Source: Campylobacterales bacterium
GTDB lineage: Bacteria; Campylobacterota; Campylobacteria; Campylobacterales; JAADDG01
DNA: 17,766 nucleotides
Direction of reading: 5' to 3'
Assembly: GCA_027009865.1 (NCBI GenBank)
Contig: JALVCR010000023.1
Location: 1 to 17,766, forward strand
Of the stretch, positions 1-7,133 are shown piece by piece (the first letter of the stretch is position 1; every line of letters begins with the position of its first letter). Position numbers and translations under genes: made by a program. The notes under the pieces were generated by a model that worked only from the letters and a program-made list of their open reading frames with translations, ran no database searches and was not told the DNA's origin.

Positions 1-500
1 ATATTTACTACTTTGATATGGTTTTTTCTGCCTTCATGAAAAATAGATTTTCCAAAATGTCTAAGTCCAGCTTTCGTAGCTCCGTAAACCGCTCCGAAAA
101 AGGCCGGTTTTATAGCAGAAATGGAATTTATATTGAAAATATATCCCTTGTTTTTTTTAAGAGTTCTTAAAAAAATTTTGCTAAGAAGAATCGGAGCTTT
201 CAAATTTAAATCTATCATCTCTTCTATCTTTTCAAAGCCAATATCTTCATGCATTCCAAAATATCCGACTCCCGCATTGTTTATTAAAATCTTTAAGTTT
301 TTATCTATCTTTTTTGATAGAGATAAAATCTCCTTTGAATCGGTTAGATTTGCCTCTATTTTTATGAGATTTTCATCCTCTGTTTGAAGAGTGGAAAAAT
401 CTCTTGCTATAGCAAAAACTTTATATTTTCTCTTTAAAAGTGTTTTAACACAGGCTTCTCCTATTCCTCTTGAGGCTCCGGTAACTATTGCGCTTTGCAT
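1..500 (-). CDS. Short-chain dehydrogenase/reductase (SDR), C-terminus cut by window edge
   Basis: NAD(P)-dependent oxidoreductase of the classical SDR family; the substrate cannot be told. Reading the minus strand from ATG at 500 gives about 166 residues without a stop before the window ends. The Rossmann glycine motif TGASRGIG is at about residues 7-14, the INNAG motif is near residue 85, a catalytic Ser lies in NINSIS, and the catalytic pair is in VYGATKAG (YxxxK). A usual SDR is about 230-260 residues, so roughly a third is missing. The start is preceded by AGAGGAAG at good spacing. The ATG lies inside the last codons of the upstream nucleosidase-like gene (16 bp overlap), so translation is probably coupled and this is the last visible gene of the sbcD operon. 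Family assignment is firm; specific role unknown. Confidence 0.9.
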   Translation of the reverse strand, partial: MQSAIVTGASRGIGEACVKTLLKRKYKVFAIARDFSTLQTEDENLIKIEANLTDSKEILSLSKKIDKNLKILINNAGVGYFGMHEDIGFEKIEEMIDLNLKAPILLSKIFLRTLKKNKGYIFNINSISAIKPAFFGAVYGATKAGLRHFGKSIFHEGRKNHIKVVN

Positions 501-1048
501 AAATCTTCCTCTATTTTTTGAATATGTTTTAAAATAAGTTCTTGAATTTCGATTTTTTGGGGAATTTCTGGCTTTAAAATATCAGATACTATTTTATAGA
601 CAAAAATATTTTCCATATCTATAAATTTCATAGAAGCTTTCACAAAACCGTAAGCTTCCATATCGATAAGCGGATATCCAATATCTCTTCTAACCGGCTT
701 ATCGCAGGTTATTAATTTGGAAGCTTTTAGGATAGTTTTTGGATTTAGAGCTATTTTCTTTTTGCTTGAATAGTCTATTACGCTTTTTATCCTAAAGAGT
801 TGATTCAAATTGCTTTTTTCATTTGAGGAGCATATTCCTATATTTATTATTTTTAGAGTTTTAAATTTTTGTAAAATATATGTTGCGGCTATTGAGGCTT
901 CCACTTTTCCTATTTTGCTTATGATTAAAGCTGTATTATCATTTTTGAAGATATTAAAAGGCTTCTTTTCAAAAAGATTTAAATTATATCTCTCTATCAA
1001 AGGTATAGCTTCCGTTAAAGTAGCTGTTAGGAAAATTTTTTCAAACAA
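485..1048 (-). CDS. Short nucleoside phosphorylase / MTA-SAH nucleosidase-like protein
   Basis: A 187-residue protein with the marks of the PNP/MTAN nucleosidase fold, which cleaves or phosphorolyses N-glycosidic bonds of nucleosides. It shows TATLTEA at residues 8-14 (E13 in the place of the catalytic N-terminal Glu), a Gly-rich strand ISKIGKVEAS at 43-52, IINIGICSS at 67-75, the base/ribose-binding DMEAYG at 129-134 and KIVSD at 152-156, where the Asp matches the purine-contacting Asp of MTAN. True MTAN enzymes are about 230 residues, so this is a shortened, divergent paralogue, and its substrate is unknown. The start is TTG, chosen because AGGA lies 6 nt upstream and no ATG fits. It overlaps the end of sbcC by 8 bp and the SDR start by 16 bp, so it is translationally coupled within the sbcDC operon. 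It could be a salvage or futalosine-type hydrolase; this is inference only. Confidence 0.72.
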   Translation of the reverse strand: MFEKIFLTATLTEAIPLIERYNLNLFEKKPFNIFKNDNTALIISKIGKVEASIAATYILQKFKTLKIINIGICSSNEKSNLNQLFRIKSVIDYSSKKKIALNPKTILKASKLITCDKPVRRDIGYPLIDMEAYGFVKASMKFIDMENIFVYKIVSDILKPEIPQKIEIQELILKHIQKIEEDLCKAQ

Positions 1049-3734
1049 TTTCTATCCTGCTCACTCCCCCTTGGAGTTTAATTATTTTTATTTGTCTGTT
1101 TATTCTGTCTTTCAAAGCTTCAAGATGGGAGATAATTCCAACTATTCTGCCCTGATTTTTCAAAGAGTTTAGAGCCGATAGAACAGCTTCCAAAGTTTCG
1201 CTATCAAGAGTTCCAAATCCTTCGTCCAAAAAAAGAGAGCCGATTTTTGTCTTGTCGCTTACAAGATCGCTTAAGGCCAAAGCCAAAGAGAGGCTTACTA
1301 TAAAGCTCTCGCCGCCCGATAGCGTCTCTATGGGTCTTTTTATATCTGCTTGATATCCGTCTATTATCTCTATATCAAGCTCTTTTTCTCCTCTTTTTAG
1401 AGTGTATCTGTCATTTAGACTCTTAAGATGGTGATTTGCTATTGAAATTAGCATATCAAGGGTTATCAAACTTGCAAATTTTCTATATTTTCCTCCATCG
1501 CTTGAGCCTATTAGAGTATTTAACATATCGAGAGTCTTAAACTCTTTTTGTTTTCTCTCTATCTCCTCTTTTATGCTTTTTATTTTGTTTTCATTTTTTT
1601 CGTTATTTGAAAGTCTCTCTTTAAAAGAGGCTATCGTTTGGATGATTTTGTCTCTTTCTTCTTCTAACTCTTTAACTTCTCTCTTTTTATTTATAAAATC
1701 CTCCTCTTTGAAACTTTTATCTTTTATCTGATTTTTTTTATCATTTAGTTTGGCTTCTATTTGAACCTTTTTTTTCTCTATCTCATTTTTTTTGCTCTCT
1801 ATTTTTTCTATTTCATTTTGGTTTAGGATAGATTTTTGAAAATCTTCAATGTCTGTAAAATTTTGGCTCTTTAGTTTCAGATAAAAATCCTCTTTTGCTT
1901 TTTGAAGCTCCTTTTTATTTTTTATAAAATCCTCTTTTAATTCTTCTATTTTTTCTATTTTGTTTTCAAGCTCTTTTATTAGATGCTTTGTTTGAATAGA
2001 CTCTTTTTCCAAAGAGATAATTCTCTCTTCTATTTTTTTAGCCTCTTTGTTTAAAAGCTCTCCCTTTTTAATCTCTTTTTGAATCTCATCTTTTAATTTT
2101 TGAACTTTTTTAATCTCTTCATCTATCTTTTCTGGATTTAAAGAGTCTATATTTTTAGAGAGTCTCTCTTTTTGATTTTCTAAATCTTTGATGGTGTTTT
2201 TTAGATTTTGCAAATTGGTTTTCGTTGAAGATTTCTGCTTGGATATTTTTAGATACTCTTTAGTTAGATTTTCAATTTTTTGTTTGATATCTTTTATCTC
2301 TTCTTCTAATTTGGAGATATTGGGATTTTTCTTATTTGCCCACGGGTGGGTTTTTGAGCCGCAAAGAGGGCAGGGCTCATTTTCTTTTAATCTTTTTCTC
2401 TCCTCCTCCAATGAAATTATTTTAAGGCCAAGCTCTTTTCTCTTCTCCTTTTCTTCAAGGATTGTTTTTTCATAATTTATATCTTTTGAAATAATATCAA
2501 GCATATCTTGAGTCTCTTTTAGCTCTTTTTCTTTTATCTTCTTTTCTTTGTTTAAGGTTTCTAATTTCTCTTTGATAATTTGAAAATCTTTTAAATCTCT
2601 TTTTATATTCTCAAGGAGGCTCTCCTCTTTTGAGATTCTCTCTTTCTCTTCAAACAGAGAGGTTAAATCTATCGTTTTTGGTTTTGATTTTTGAAGATTT
2701 TTAATTATCTCCTTTGTATTTTCTCTCTCTTTTTCTAAAGCTTTAATCCTCTCTTTAATCTCTTTTAAAATATCTTCAAGTCTCTCTTTTGAGATTTTAT
2801 CTGTTTTCAAAAAGTTTTCTATCTTTTTTGTAATGTTTTTAAATTTTTTATCTTTTTCTTTATATCTCTCCCATTCGTTGATAACTTTGTTAGCCTTTAG
2901 AGCCTTTTTTAAAGTTTTAAATTTTTTCTCGTTCTCTTCCTCTAATTTTAAAATCTCCTCCTCTTCCTTTTCTAAAGCCTCTATTTGGGAGAGAATATCT
3001 TTTATTTTTTGAGCTTCGTTTATCTCTTTTTGCAGATTCTCTATAGATTTTAAAAGATTTTCTTTTTTATCCTTTAGCTCTTTTATCTTGGATTTTAGCT
3101 CTTTTTTCTCTTCCTCTTTTAATACTTCTATATTTTCAATGCTATTTAAAAGAGAGCTAATTTTTACTTTTTCCTCTTTATGAAGCTCGTAAACTCTTTT
3201 TGAAATTAGAGAGTATATTTTAGAGGAGGTGATTTTTTCTAAAAGTTCGGCTTTTTCTTTTGAATTTGCTTTCAAAAAAGCATCAAAATTTCCTTGAGCC
3301 AAAACTATCGATTTTGTAAATCTGTCAAAATCAAGGCCGGTTATTTTCTCTATCGCTTTTGGCACCTTCTTTACCGACTCTTCTATGATATTTCCGCTCT
3401 CATCCGATAGAATCATTTTTGGATTTTGAAGTTTTCCGTCGCTCTTTGCGTTTGCTCTTCTTTGGGAAAATCTGCTTTTGTATCTTTTGCCCTCTATTTC
3501 AAATTCGCTCTCGCAATAAAAATCTCCCGTATGTTTGCTCATAAGCTCGGAGATATTTTTTAATCTCGGAGTTCTTGCATACATGGATGCGCAGATTGAA
3601 TCTAAAATCGTGCTTTTCCCAGCTCCCGTAGCTCCGGTAATTGCAAATATTCCCTCATCAAAGCTTTCAAAATCTATACAAAATTCTCCTTTTAGGGAAT
3701 TTACATTTTTGATGGAGAGTTTTAATATCTTCAT
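1041..3734 (-). CDS. sbcC: SbcC, ATPase/SMC-like subunit of the SbcCD (Rad50-Mre11 type) nuclease
   Basis: Large subunit of the SbcCD complex, which uses ATP to open DNA hairpins and process blocked double-strand ends with SbcD. The 897-residue protein has a Walker A motif GATGAGKS at 34-41 and a long Lys/Glu-rich coiled coil on both sides of a zinc hook CPLC with Cys455 and Cys458, almost exactly mid-protein. The C-terminal ATPase half carries signature LSGGES from 805, Walker B FLDEG near 835-839 and a His switch in ISHLEAL near 870. It is shorter than E. coli SbcC (about 1050 residues), mostly through shorter coils. Its ATG overlaps the sbcD stop by 4 bp (ATGA), giving coupled synthesis of the two partners. 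All catalytic motifs look intact, so it should be active. Confidence 0.96.
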   Translation of the reverse strand: MKILKLSIKNVNSLKGEFCIDFESFDEGIFAITGATGAGKSTILDSICASMYARTPRLKNISELMSKHTGDFYCESEFEIEGKRYKSRFSQRRANAKSDGKLQNPKMILSDESGNIIEESVKKVPKAIEKITGLDFDRFTKSIVLAQGNFDAFLKANSKEKAELLEKITSSKIYSLISKRVYELHKEEKVKISSLLNSIENIEVLKEEEKKELKSKIKELKDKKENLLKSIENLQKEINEAQKIKDILSQIEALEKEEEEILKLEEENEKKFKTLKKALKANKVINEWERYKEKDKKFKNITKKIENFLKTDKISKERLEDILKEIKERIKALEKERENTKEIIKNLQKSKPKTIDLTSLFEEKERISKEESLLENIKRDLKDFQIIKEKLETLNKEKKIKEKELKETQDMLDIISKDINYEKTILEEKEKRKELGLKIISLEEERKRLKENEPCPLCGSKTHPWANKKNPNISKLEEEIKDIKQKIENLTKEYLKISKQKSSTKTNLQNLKNTIKDLENQKERLSKNIDSLNPEKIDEEIKKVQKLKDEIQKEIKKGELLNKEAKKIEERIISLEKESIQTKHLIKELENKIEKIEELKEDFIKNKKELQKAKEDFYLKLKSQNFTDIEDFQKSILNQNEIEKIESKKNEIEKKKVQIEAKLNDKKNQIKDKSFKEEDFINKKREVKELEEERDKIIQTIASFKERLSNNEKNENKIKSIKEEIERKQKEFKTLDMLNTLIGSSDGGKYRKFASLITLDMLISIANHHLKSLNDRYTLKRGEKELDIEIIDGYQADIKRPIETLSGGESFIVSLSLALALSDLVSDKTKIGSLFLDEGFGTLDSETLEAVLSALNSLKNQGRIVGIISHLEALKDRINRQIKIIKLQGGVSRIEIV

Positions 3735-4879
3735 ATTTCATTTCCGATTTCTACTTGGTTTACCACTTTTTCATATAGATTTATCAAATCTTTTAATATC
3801 TTTTCATCTTTTATATCTTCTTCTTTTAGTCTTCTTTTAAAAATTTCAAGGGGAGTTAAGTTTGCTATATGCTCTTTGTAAAGAAAAGAGTTTTGATTTT
3901 CTTTCTCTTTTGTTTCATATTTTATGGCTAAAATTTTAAAATCTCTCTCTTTTGCTATTTTAAAAAGCTTTTCTATAAAACTTTTGCTTTTTATTTCATT
4001 TTGAAGAACTATTTTACACCAGCTCTTTTCTTCTATATTTTGAAGTTTCTCTTCTATCTCTTCCTCGTCTCCTTTTAGTTCGTATAATTTTCTAAAAGTT
4101 GGAATATTTAATCTTTTCTCTTTTAAATTTTCTGTATCCAAAATAAAAACACTCTTTTCATATTTGGCTTCATCAAAACCCAAAGGTATTGCTGAGCCGG
4201 AATAGATAACGCTTTTTCCTATTTTTTGAGGCCTGTGAAAGTGTCCAAGAAGTGTGTAATCAAACAGATTTTCAAAAAAAGAGCTCTCTATCGCGGCTAA
4301 ATTTCCTATATAAAGCTCCCTTTCGCTTTCGCTTTTTTTAGCTCTTTTAATTGTGAGGTGCCCTGAAGAGATTATTTTTTTGTTTTTTTTTGAAATCTCT
4401 TTGTATAAATTTAGGTAGTGGCTTTTTATCGCTTCTATATACCTTTTTTCGCTCTCTTTATAATCTTGATTAGATATAAAAGATGTTATAACTTTTTCTC
4501 TAAGATATGGAACAGCCAGAAAAATAAAATCATCAAATTCGATTATCTCTCCTCTCTCTTCCACTACTTTTATAGAAAGAAGAGATAAAATCTCTTTAGA
4601 TGATGCAAGAAGAGAGGCCGAATCGTGATTTCCGGCTAACACTACGCAATTTTTGCAATCTGTTTTGGATAGATTGTATAAAAAATTAAAGTAGAGTTTT
4701 TGAGCGTAGATGGGGGGAGTTACCGTATCGAATATATCTCCAGCTATTAGAAGCATATCTATTTTCTCTTTTTCTATCGTATCTATCAGCCAGTTTAAAA
4801 ACTTGGTATGCTCCTCTTCTCTGCTTTGAGACATCAAAATCTCTCCAAGATGCCAATCTGAAGTGTGTAGAATTTTCAT
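3731..4879 (-). CDS. sbcD: SbcD, Mre11-type nuclease subunit
   Basis: Metal-dependent (Mn) exo/endonuclease subunit of SbcCD. The 382-residue protein begins with the calcineurin-type phosphoesterase fold: SDWHLG at 7-12 (D8, H10), AGDIFD at 46-51 (D48), AGNHDS at 82-87 (N84, H85), then GHLTI and a C-proximal LLGHFHRPQ carrying the last metal-binding His residues. The remaining C-terminal third is Lys/Glu-rich and should bind the base of the SbcC coils. Length is close to other SbcD proteins (about 370-400). The start ATG at 4879 is followed at once by the conserved MKILHTSDWHLG, so no other start is plausible, although the Shine-Dalgarno (AAGAGA) is weak and close. It is the first gene of the operon. 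Confidence 0.96.
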   Translation of the reverse strand: MKILHTSDWHLGEILMSQSREEEHTKFLNWLIDTIEKEKIDMLLIAGDIFDTVTPPIYAQKLYFNFLYNLSKTDCKNCVVLAGNHDSASLLASSKEILSLLSIKVVEERGEIIEFDDFIFLAVPYLREKVITSFISNQDYKESEKRYIEAIKSHYLNLYKEISKKNKKIISSGHLTIKRAKKSESERELYIGNLAAIESSFFENLFDYTLLGHFHRPQKIGKSVIYSGSAIPLGFDEAKYEKSVFILDTENLKEKRLNIPTFRKLYELKGDEEEIEEKLQNIEEKSWCKIVLQNEIKSKSFIEKLFKIAKERDFKILAIKYETKEKENQNSFLYKEHIANLTPLEIFKRRLKEEDIKDEKILKDLINLYEKVVNQVEIGNEI

Positions 4880-5114
4880 ATTCTCTTAATCTTTTTTTGT
4901 TTTTTCGCAAATTATAACATACAAAAATATTTCATCTATATTTTCCGCAGGCTTATTTTTTAAAATAAATTATTTTAATAATAAAAATATATATTTGATT
5001 TTAATTATAAAATTAATATAAAGAGTTAAAAATTGTTCTAAAAATTCTATTGTTATGCTAAAATTATATTCAGAAAAGTATATAAATTTTACCGTTTTAA
5101 GGAAGGAGAATATC
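4880..5114. other. Divergent intergenic region between sbcD and the SGNH hydrolase gene
   Basis: This 235-bp stretch is very rich in A and T and holds no credible gene. It carries the sbcD extended -10 box near its left end. On the plus side there are several TATAAT-like words, for instance TAAAAT near 5059 and TATAAA near 5081, so the promoter of the SGNH gene cannot be placed with confidence. I see no stable hairpin or riboswitch. Confidence 0.5.
4911..4919 (-). promoter_or_regulatory. Extended -10 promoter of the sbcD operon
   Basis: The minus strand reads TGTTATAAT, a full TATAAT box with an extended TGn element, ending 31 bp before the sbcD ATG. Transcription would start near 4904. No good -35 hexamer is visible, which is usual for Campylobacterota promoters. 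The site is predicted from sequence only. Confidence 0.6.
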
Positions 5115-6305
5115 GTGAAGAGGCTTATATTAGCTTTTTTGGTATTATTTTGTATGGAGTTGGCGGCTGATTCAAATCAAACAAAAGAGAATTGGGATAA
5201 AATATCTCCTTTAATCTATGAAAGTCAAAATAGTTTAAGGGATATAAAGGTTATAAACAAAGATGATTTTTTGAAAATAAGAGTGGATGCTAATAAAACT
5301 CAAACTCATACCGGAATATATTTAGATATCGATAATGATGAAAATACAGGTTTCTATTCCGATTTATGGGATCATAGCGGAATGGACTATTTAATAGAGG
5401 ATGGAAGAATTTATAAATCTTTAGGAAGAGAGTGGGCTTGGGAGTATATCGGGAAAGCTTGGTATTCAAAAAATGAGAATAGTTTTGAAGTAACAATAGA
5501 TAAATCTATCTTAGATAATGTTTCTGATAAATTTAAGATAGGAGTTACTCATAGTAATAAAGATTGGAAAATTGTCTCAAAAATTCCATCTTCCAAAAGA
5601 GTTGCTAAATTTCCAAGAATTATAAAAAAAGGTGATGGTTTCGATAAGATAAGAGAATTGATATTGAAAGCTTCCAATTTCGAGTATGACGATGTGGTCT
5701 ATATCTGTGTGGGAGACAGCACAAGAGCGGATGACTGGTATTACAATAACGGCCATGTATTTAAAATAGTAAAGAGCGCTCTTATACAATATAATGTTAA
5801 AGCCTATCTTGAAGCAACTCCCGGATATACCGCAAAAGAGTATGCGAGAGGATACTATTTTCCAAGCTGGAAGGATACGGTAAGTTTGATAAAAGGAGAC
5901 GGCTCCCATGCGATTGTGGATATATCTTTGGGAATAAACGATGCAAGATATTACGGAGGAGAAGGGAAGGCTCCCTATATAAAAGCTTACTTAAAAGATG
6001 CTATTAATAAGATTTTGAAATATAAGCCAAAAACCAATTTTATGCTTACAATGCCAAATAGTATGATAGGATTTGATAATCTTGTAAAAGAGTATAAAAA
6101 AGCCTATTTGGAGCTTTCAAAAGAGATGAATATTCCTTTGGTTAATACAATAGATGAGATTTTTGCAAAAGATCCAAATGATTTTTCATTATTTAGAGAT
6201 TTAGATGCTTATGATTACGGGGCTAACAAAAGAATACATCTCTCTATTTTGGGGCAAAGAAAAGTTGCAGACCTAATTTTATCTTACATTTTGCCTGATA
6301 ACTAA
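5115..6305 (+). CDS. Secreted CBM9-like + SGNH/GDSL-type hydrolase
   Basis: An exported 396-residue protein, probably an esterase or deacetylase acting on a polysaccharide or the envelope. Residues 1-18 form a Sec signal peptide (Lys-Arg, hydrophobic core, cleavage likely after LAA). Residues about 25-165 resemble CBM9/DOMON-like domains, with an acidic DIDNDENTGF loop at 71-80, then SGMDYLIEDGRIYK and W107/W109. Residues about 190-396 form the SGNH hydrolase: VGDST with nucleophile S202, a block II Gly near 237, LGIND with N275, and a final H375 in RIHLS. The Asp three residues before the His (DxxH) is replaced by Lys, so the triad is non-standard. The start is GTG at 5115, picked over a longer reading from 5055 because AAGGAGA sits 5 nt before it and the signal peptide begins there. 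The gene stands alone. The layout recalls bacterial acetylesterases with a carbohydrate-binding module; substrate unknown. Confidence 0.75.
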   Translation: MKRLILAFLVLFCMELAADSNQTKENWDKISPLIYESQNSLRDIKVINKDDFLKIRVDANKTQTHTGIYLDIDNDENTGFYSDLWDHSGMDYLIEDGRIYKSLGREWAWEYIGKAWYSKNENSFEVTIDKSILDNVSDKFKIGVTHSNKDWKIVSKIPSSKRVAKFPRIIKKGDGFDKIRELILKASNFEYDDVVYICVGDSTRADDWYYNNGHVFKIVKSALIQYNVKAYLEATPGYTAKEYARGYYFPSWKDTVSLIKGDGSHAIVDISLGINDARYYGGEGKAPYIKAYLKDAINKILKYKPKTNFMLTMPNSMIGFDNLVKEYKKAYLELSKEMNIPLVNTIDEIFAKDPNDFSLFRDLDAYDYGANKRIHLSILGQRKVADLILSYILPDN

Positions 6306-6323
6306 AGACGGTTTATACCGTCT
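6306..6323. terminator. Bidirectional hairpin between two convergent genes
   Basis: A perfect inverted repeat with 7-bp arms, AGACGGT and ACCGTCT, around a 4-nt loop. It begins right after the SGNH gene stop and covers the last codons and stop of the HDOD gene coming from the other side. It could end transcription in both directions, but neither side has a run of T, so its strength as an intrinsic terminator is doubtful. Confidence 0.45.
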
Positions 6324-7122
6324 CGGTTATCTCCTCTATCGCTTTTAAGAAAAGTTCTTTATCCATACCCTCCTTTTCTAAAATATCGCAGGCTCTGTTT
6401 ATACTATCTTCTTGCAAAGCGGCGTTTATTGAAAGAGCTGTTTTTATTGCTCTAAGAGAGAGGGATAGCTTTTTTATATTGGCTGGGGCTTTTTGATATT
6501 CATAGCTGTATCTTATAATCTCTACCATATTGGATTCAAAATTCCAGTGTTTAAAAATTTCCGCTGCAATTTCTGCGGAAGTAATTCCCACATAGTTTCT
6601 CTCTACCTCTTCTATAAAAATAGCATTTTTTATCTCTTCTTTGAAAGATGAAAGGCTCTCTGAGCTTATTATCTCGTTAGCTATCAAAATTTTTCCAATC
6701 TCTTGTAGAAGAGCTGTTAAAAATATTAAATCCACTTTCGATTTATCTAATTTTATATACCATTTTTTAGCAAGAGCTCCCTGCATAGCGGATATCTTGT
6801 TAAACTCCTCAGCATTTATATTATAAGGGCTCATATCGCTTGATAGGATATTTTTTATGAAGATATTAGCTATTAATGTTTTTGTCATATTTATTCCAAA
6901 AAGGGAGACAAGATGTTTTATATTTTTTATTTCTCTTTGAAATCCATATAGAGGAGAGTTTGCGATTTTCAAAAGATTTGCCGTAAGTGCAGGATCTTTT
7001 TCTATAATAGAGGCTATTTTATCAATGGATACATTGGGATCTTTAGATATTTCTTCGATATGTCTAAAGGAAGATGGCAAAGGAGGTAGGGCTTTTATCT
7101 TTTTTGCTATATTTTTTAACAT
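6313..7122 (-). CDS. HDOD-domain protein
   Basis: A 269-residue protein made almost wholly of an HDOD domain, a degenerate HD-phosphohydrolase fold used in signalling and regulation and usually without catalytic activity. Family marks are ALPPLP at 11-16, a DPALTANLLKIANSPLYG stretch at 43-60 and LVSLFGI at 71-77. The metal-binding His-Asp of true HD enzymes is absent: the matching place reads LLQEIGK at 138-144. No partner domain (GGDEF, EAL, receiver) is attached. I chose ATG 7122 because AAAGGA lies 6 nt before it; ATG codons at 7137 and 7128 are in frame, and 7137 would give an ATGA overlap with uvrA. The Shine-Dalgarno sits against the uvrA stop, so the two are in one operon. What it regulates cannot be told. 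Confidence 0.88.
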   Translation of the reverse strand: MLKNIAKKIKALPPLPSSFRHIEEISKDPNVSIDKIASIIEKDPALTANLLKIANSPLYGFQREIKNIKHLVSLFGINMTKTLIANIFIKNILSSDMSPYNINAEEFNKISAMQGALAKKWYIKLDKSKVDLIFLTALLQEIGKILIANEIISSESLSSFKEEIKNAIFIEEVERNYVGITSAEIAAEIFKHWNFESNMVEIIRYSYEYQKAPANIKKLSLSLRAIKTALSINAALQEDSINRACDILEKEGMDKELFLKAIEEITETV

Positions 7123-7133
7123 ATTCATTCCTT

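Noticed and set aside
1500..3250. Long strand-biased TCTTTT-rich tract that looks like a repeat or non-coding structure
   Set aside because: It is the reverse of Lys/Glu-rich coiled-coil codons of SbcC; the frame is open and the zinc hook sits in the middle.
4686..4910. 74-codon minus-strand ORF overlapping the sbcD start
   Set aside because: Arg/Ser-rich out-of-frame reading of sbcD with no family resemblance; sbcD motifs occupy the true frame.
5055..5114. Longer N-terminus of the SGNH protein beginning at 5055
   Set aside because: It would place 20 extra residues before a clear signal peptide and has no ribosome binding site, while GTG 5115 has a strong one.
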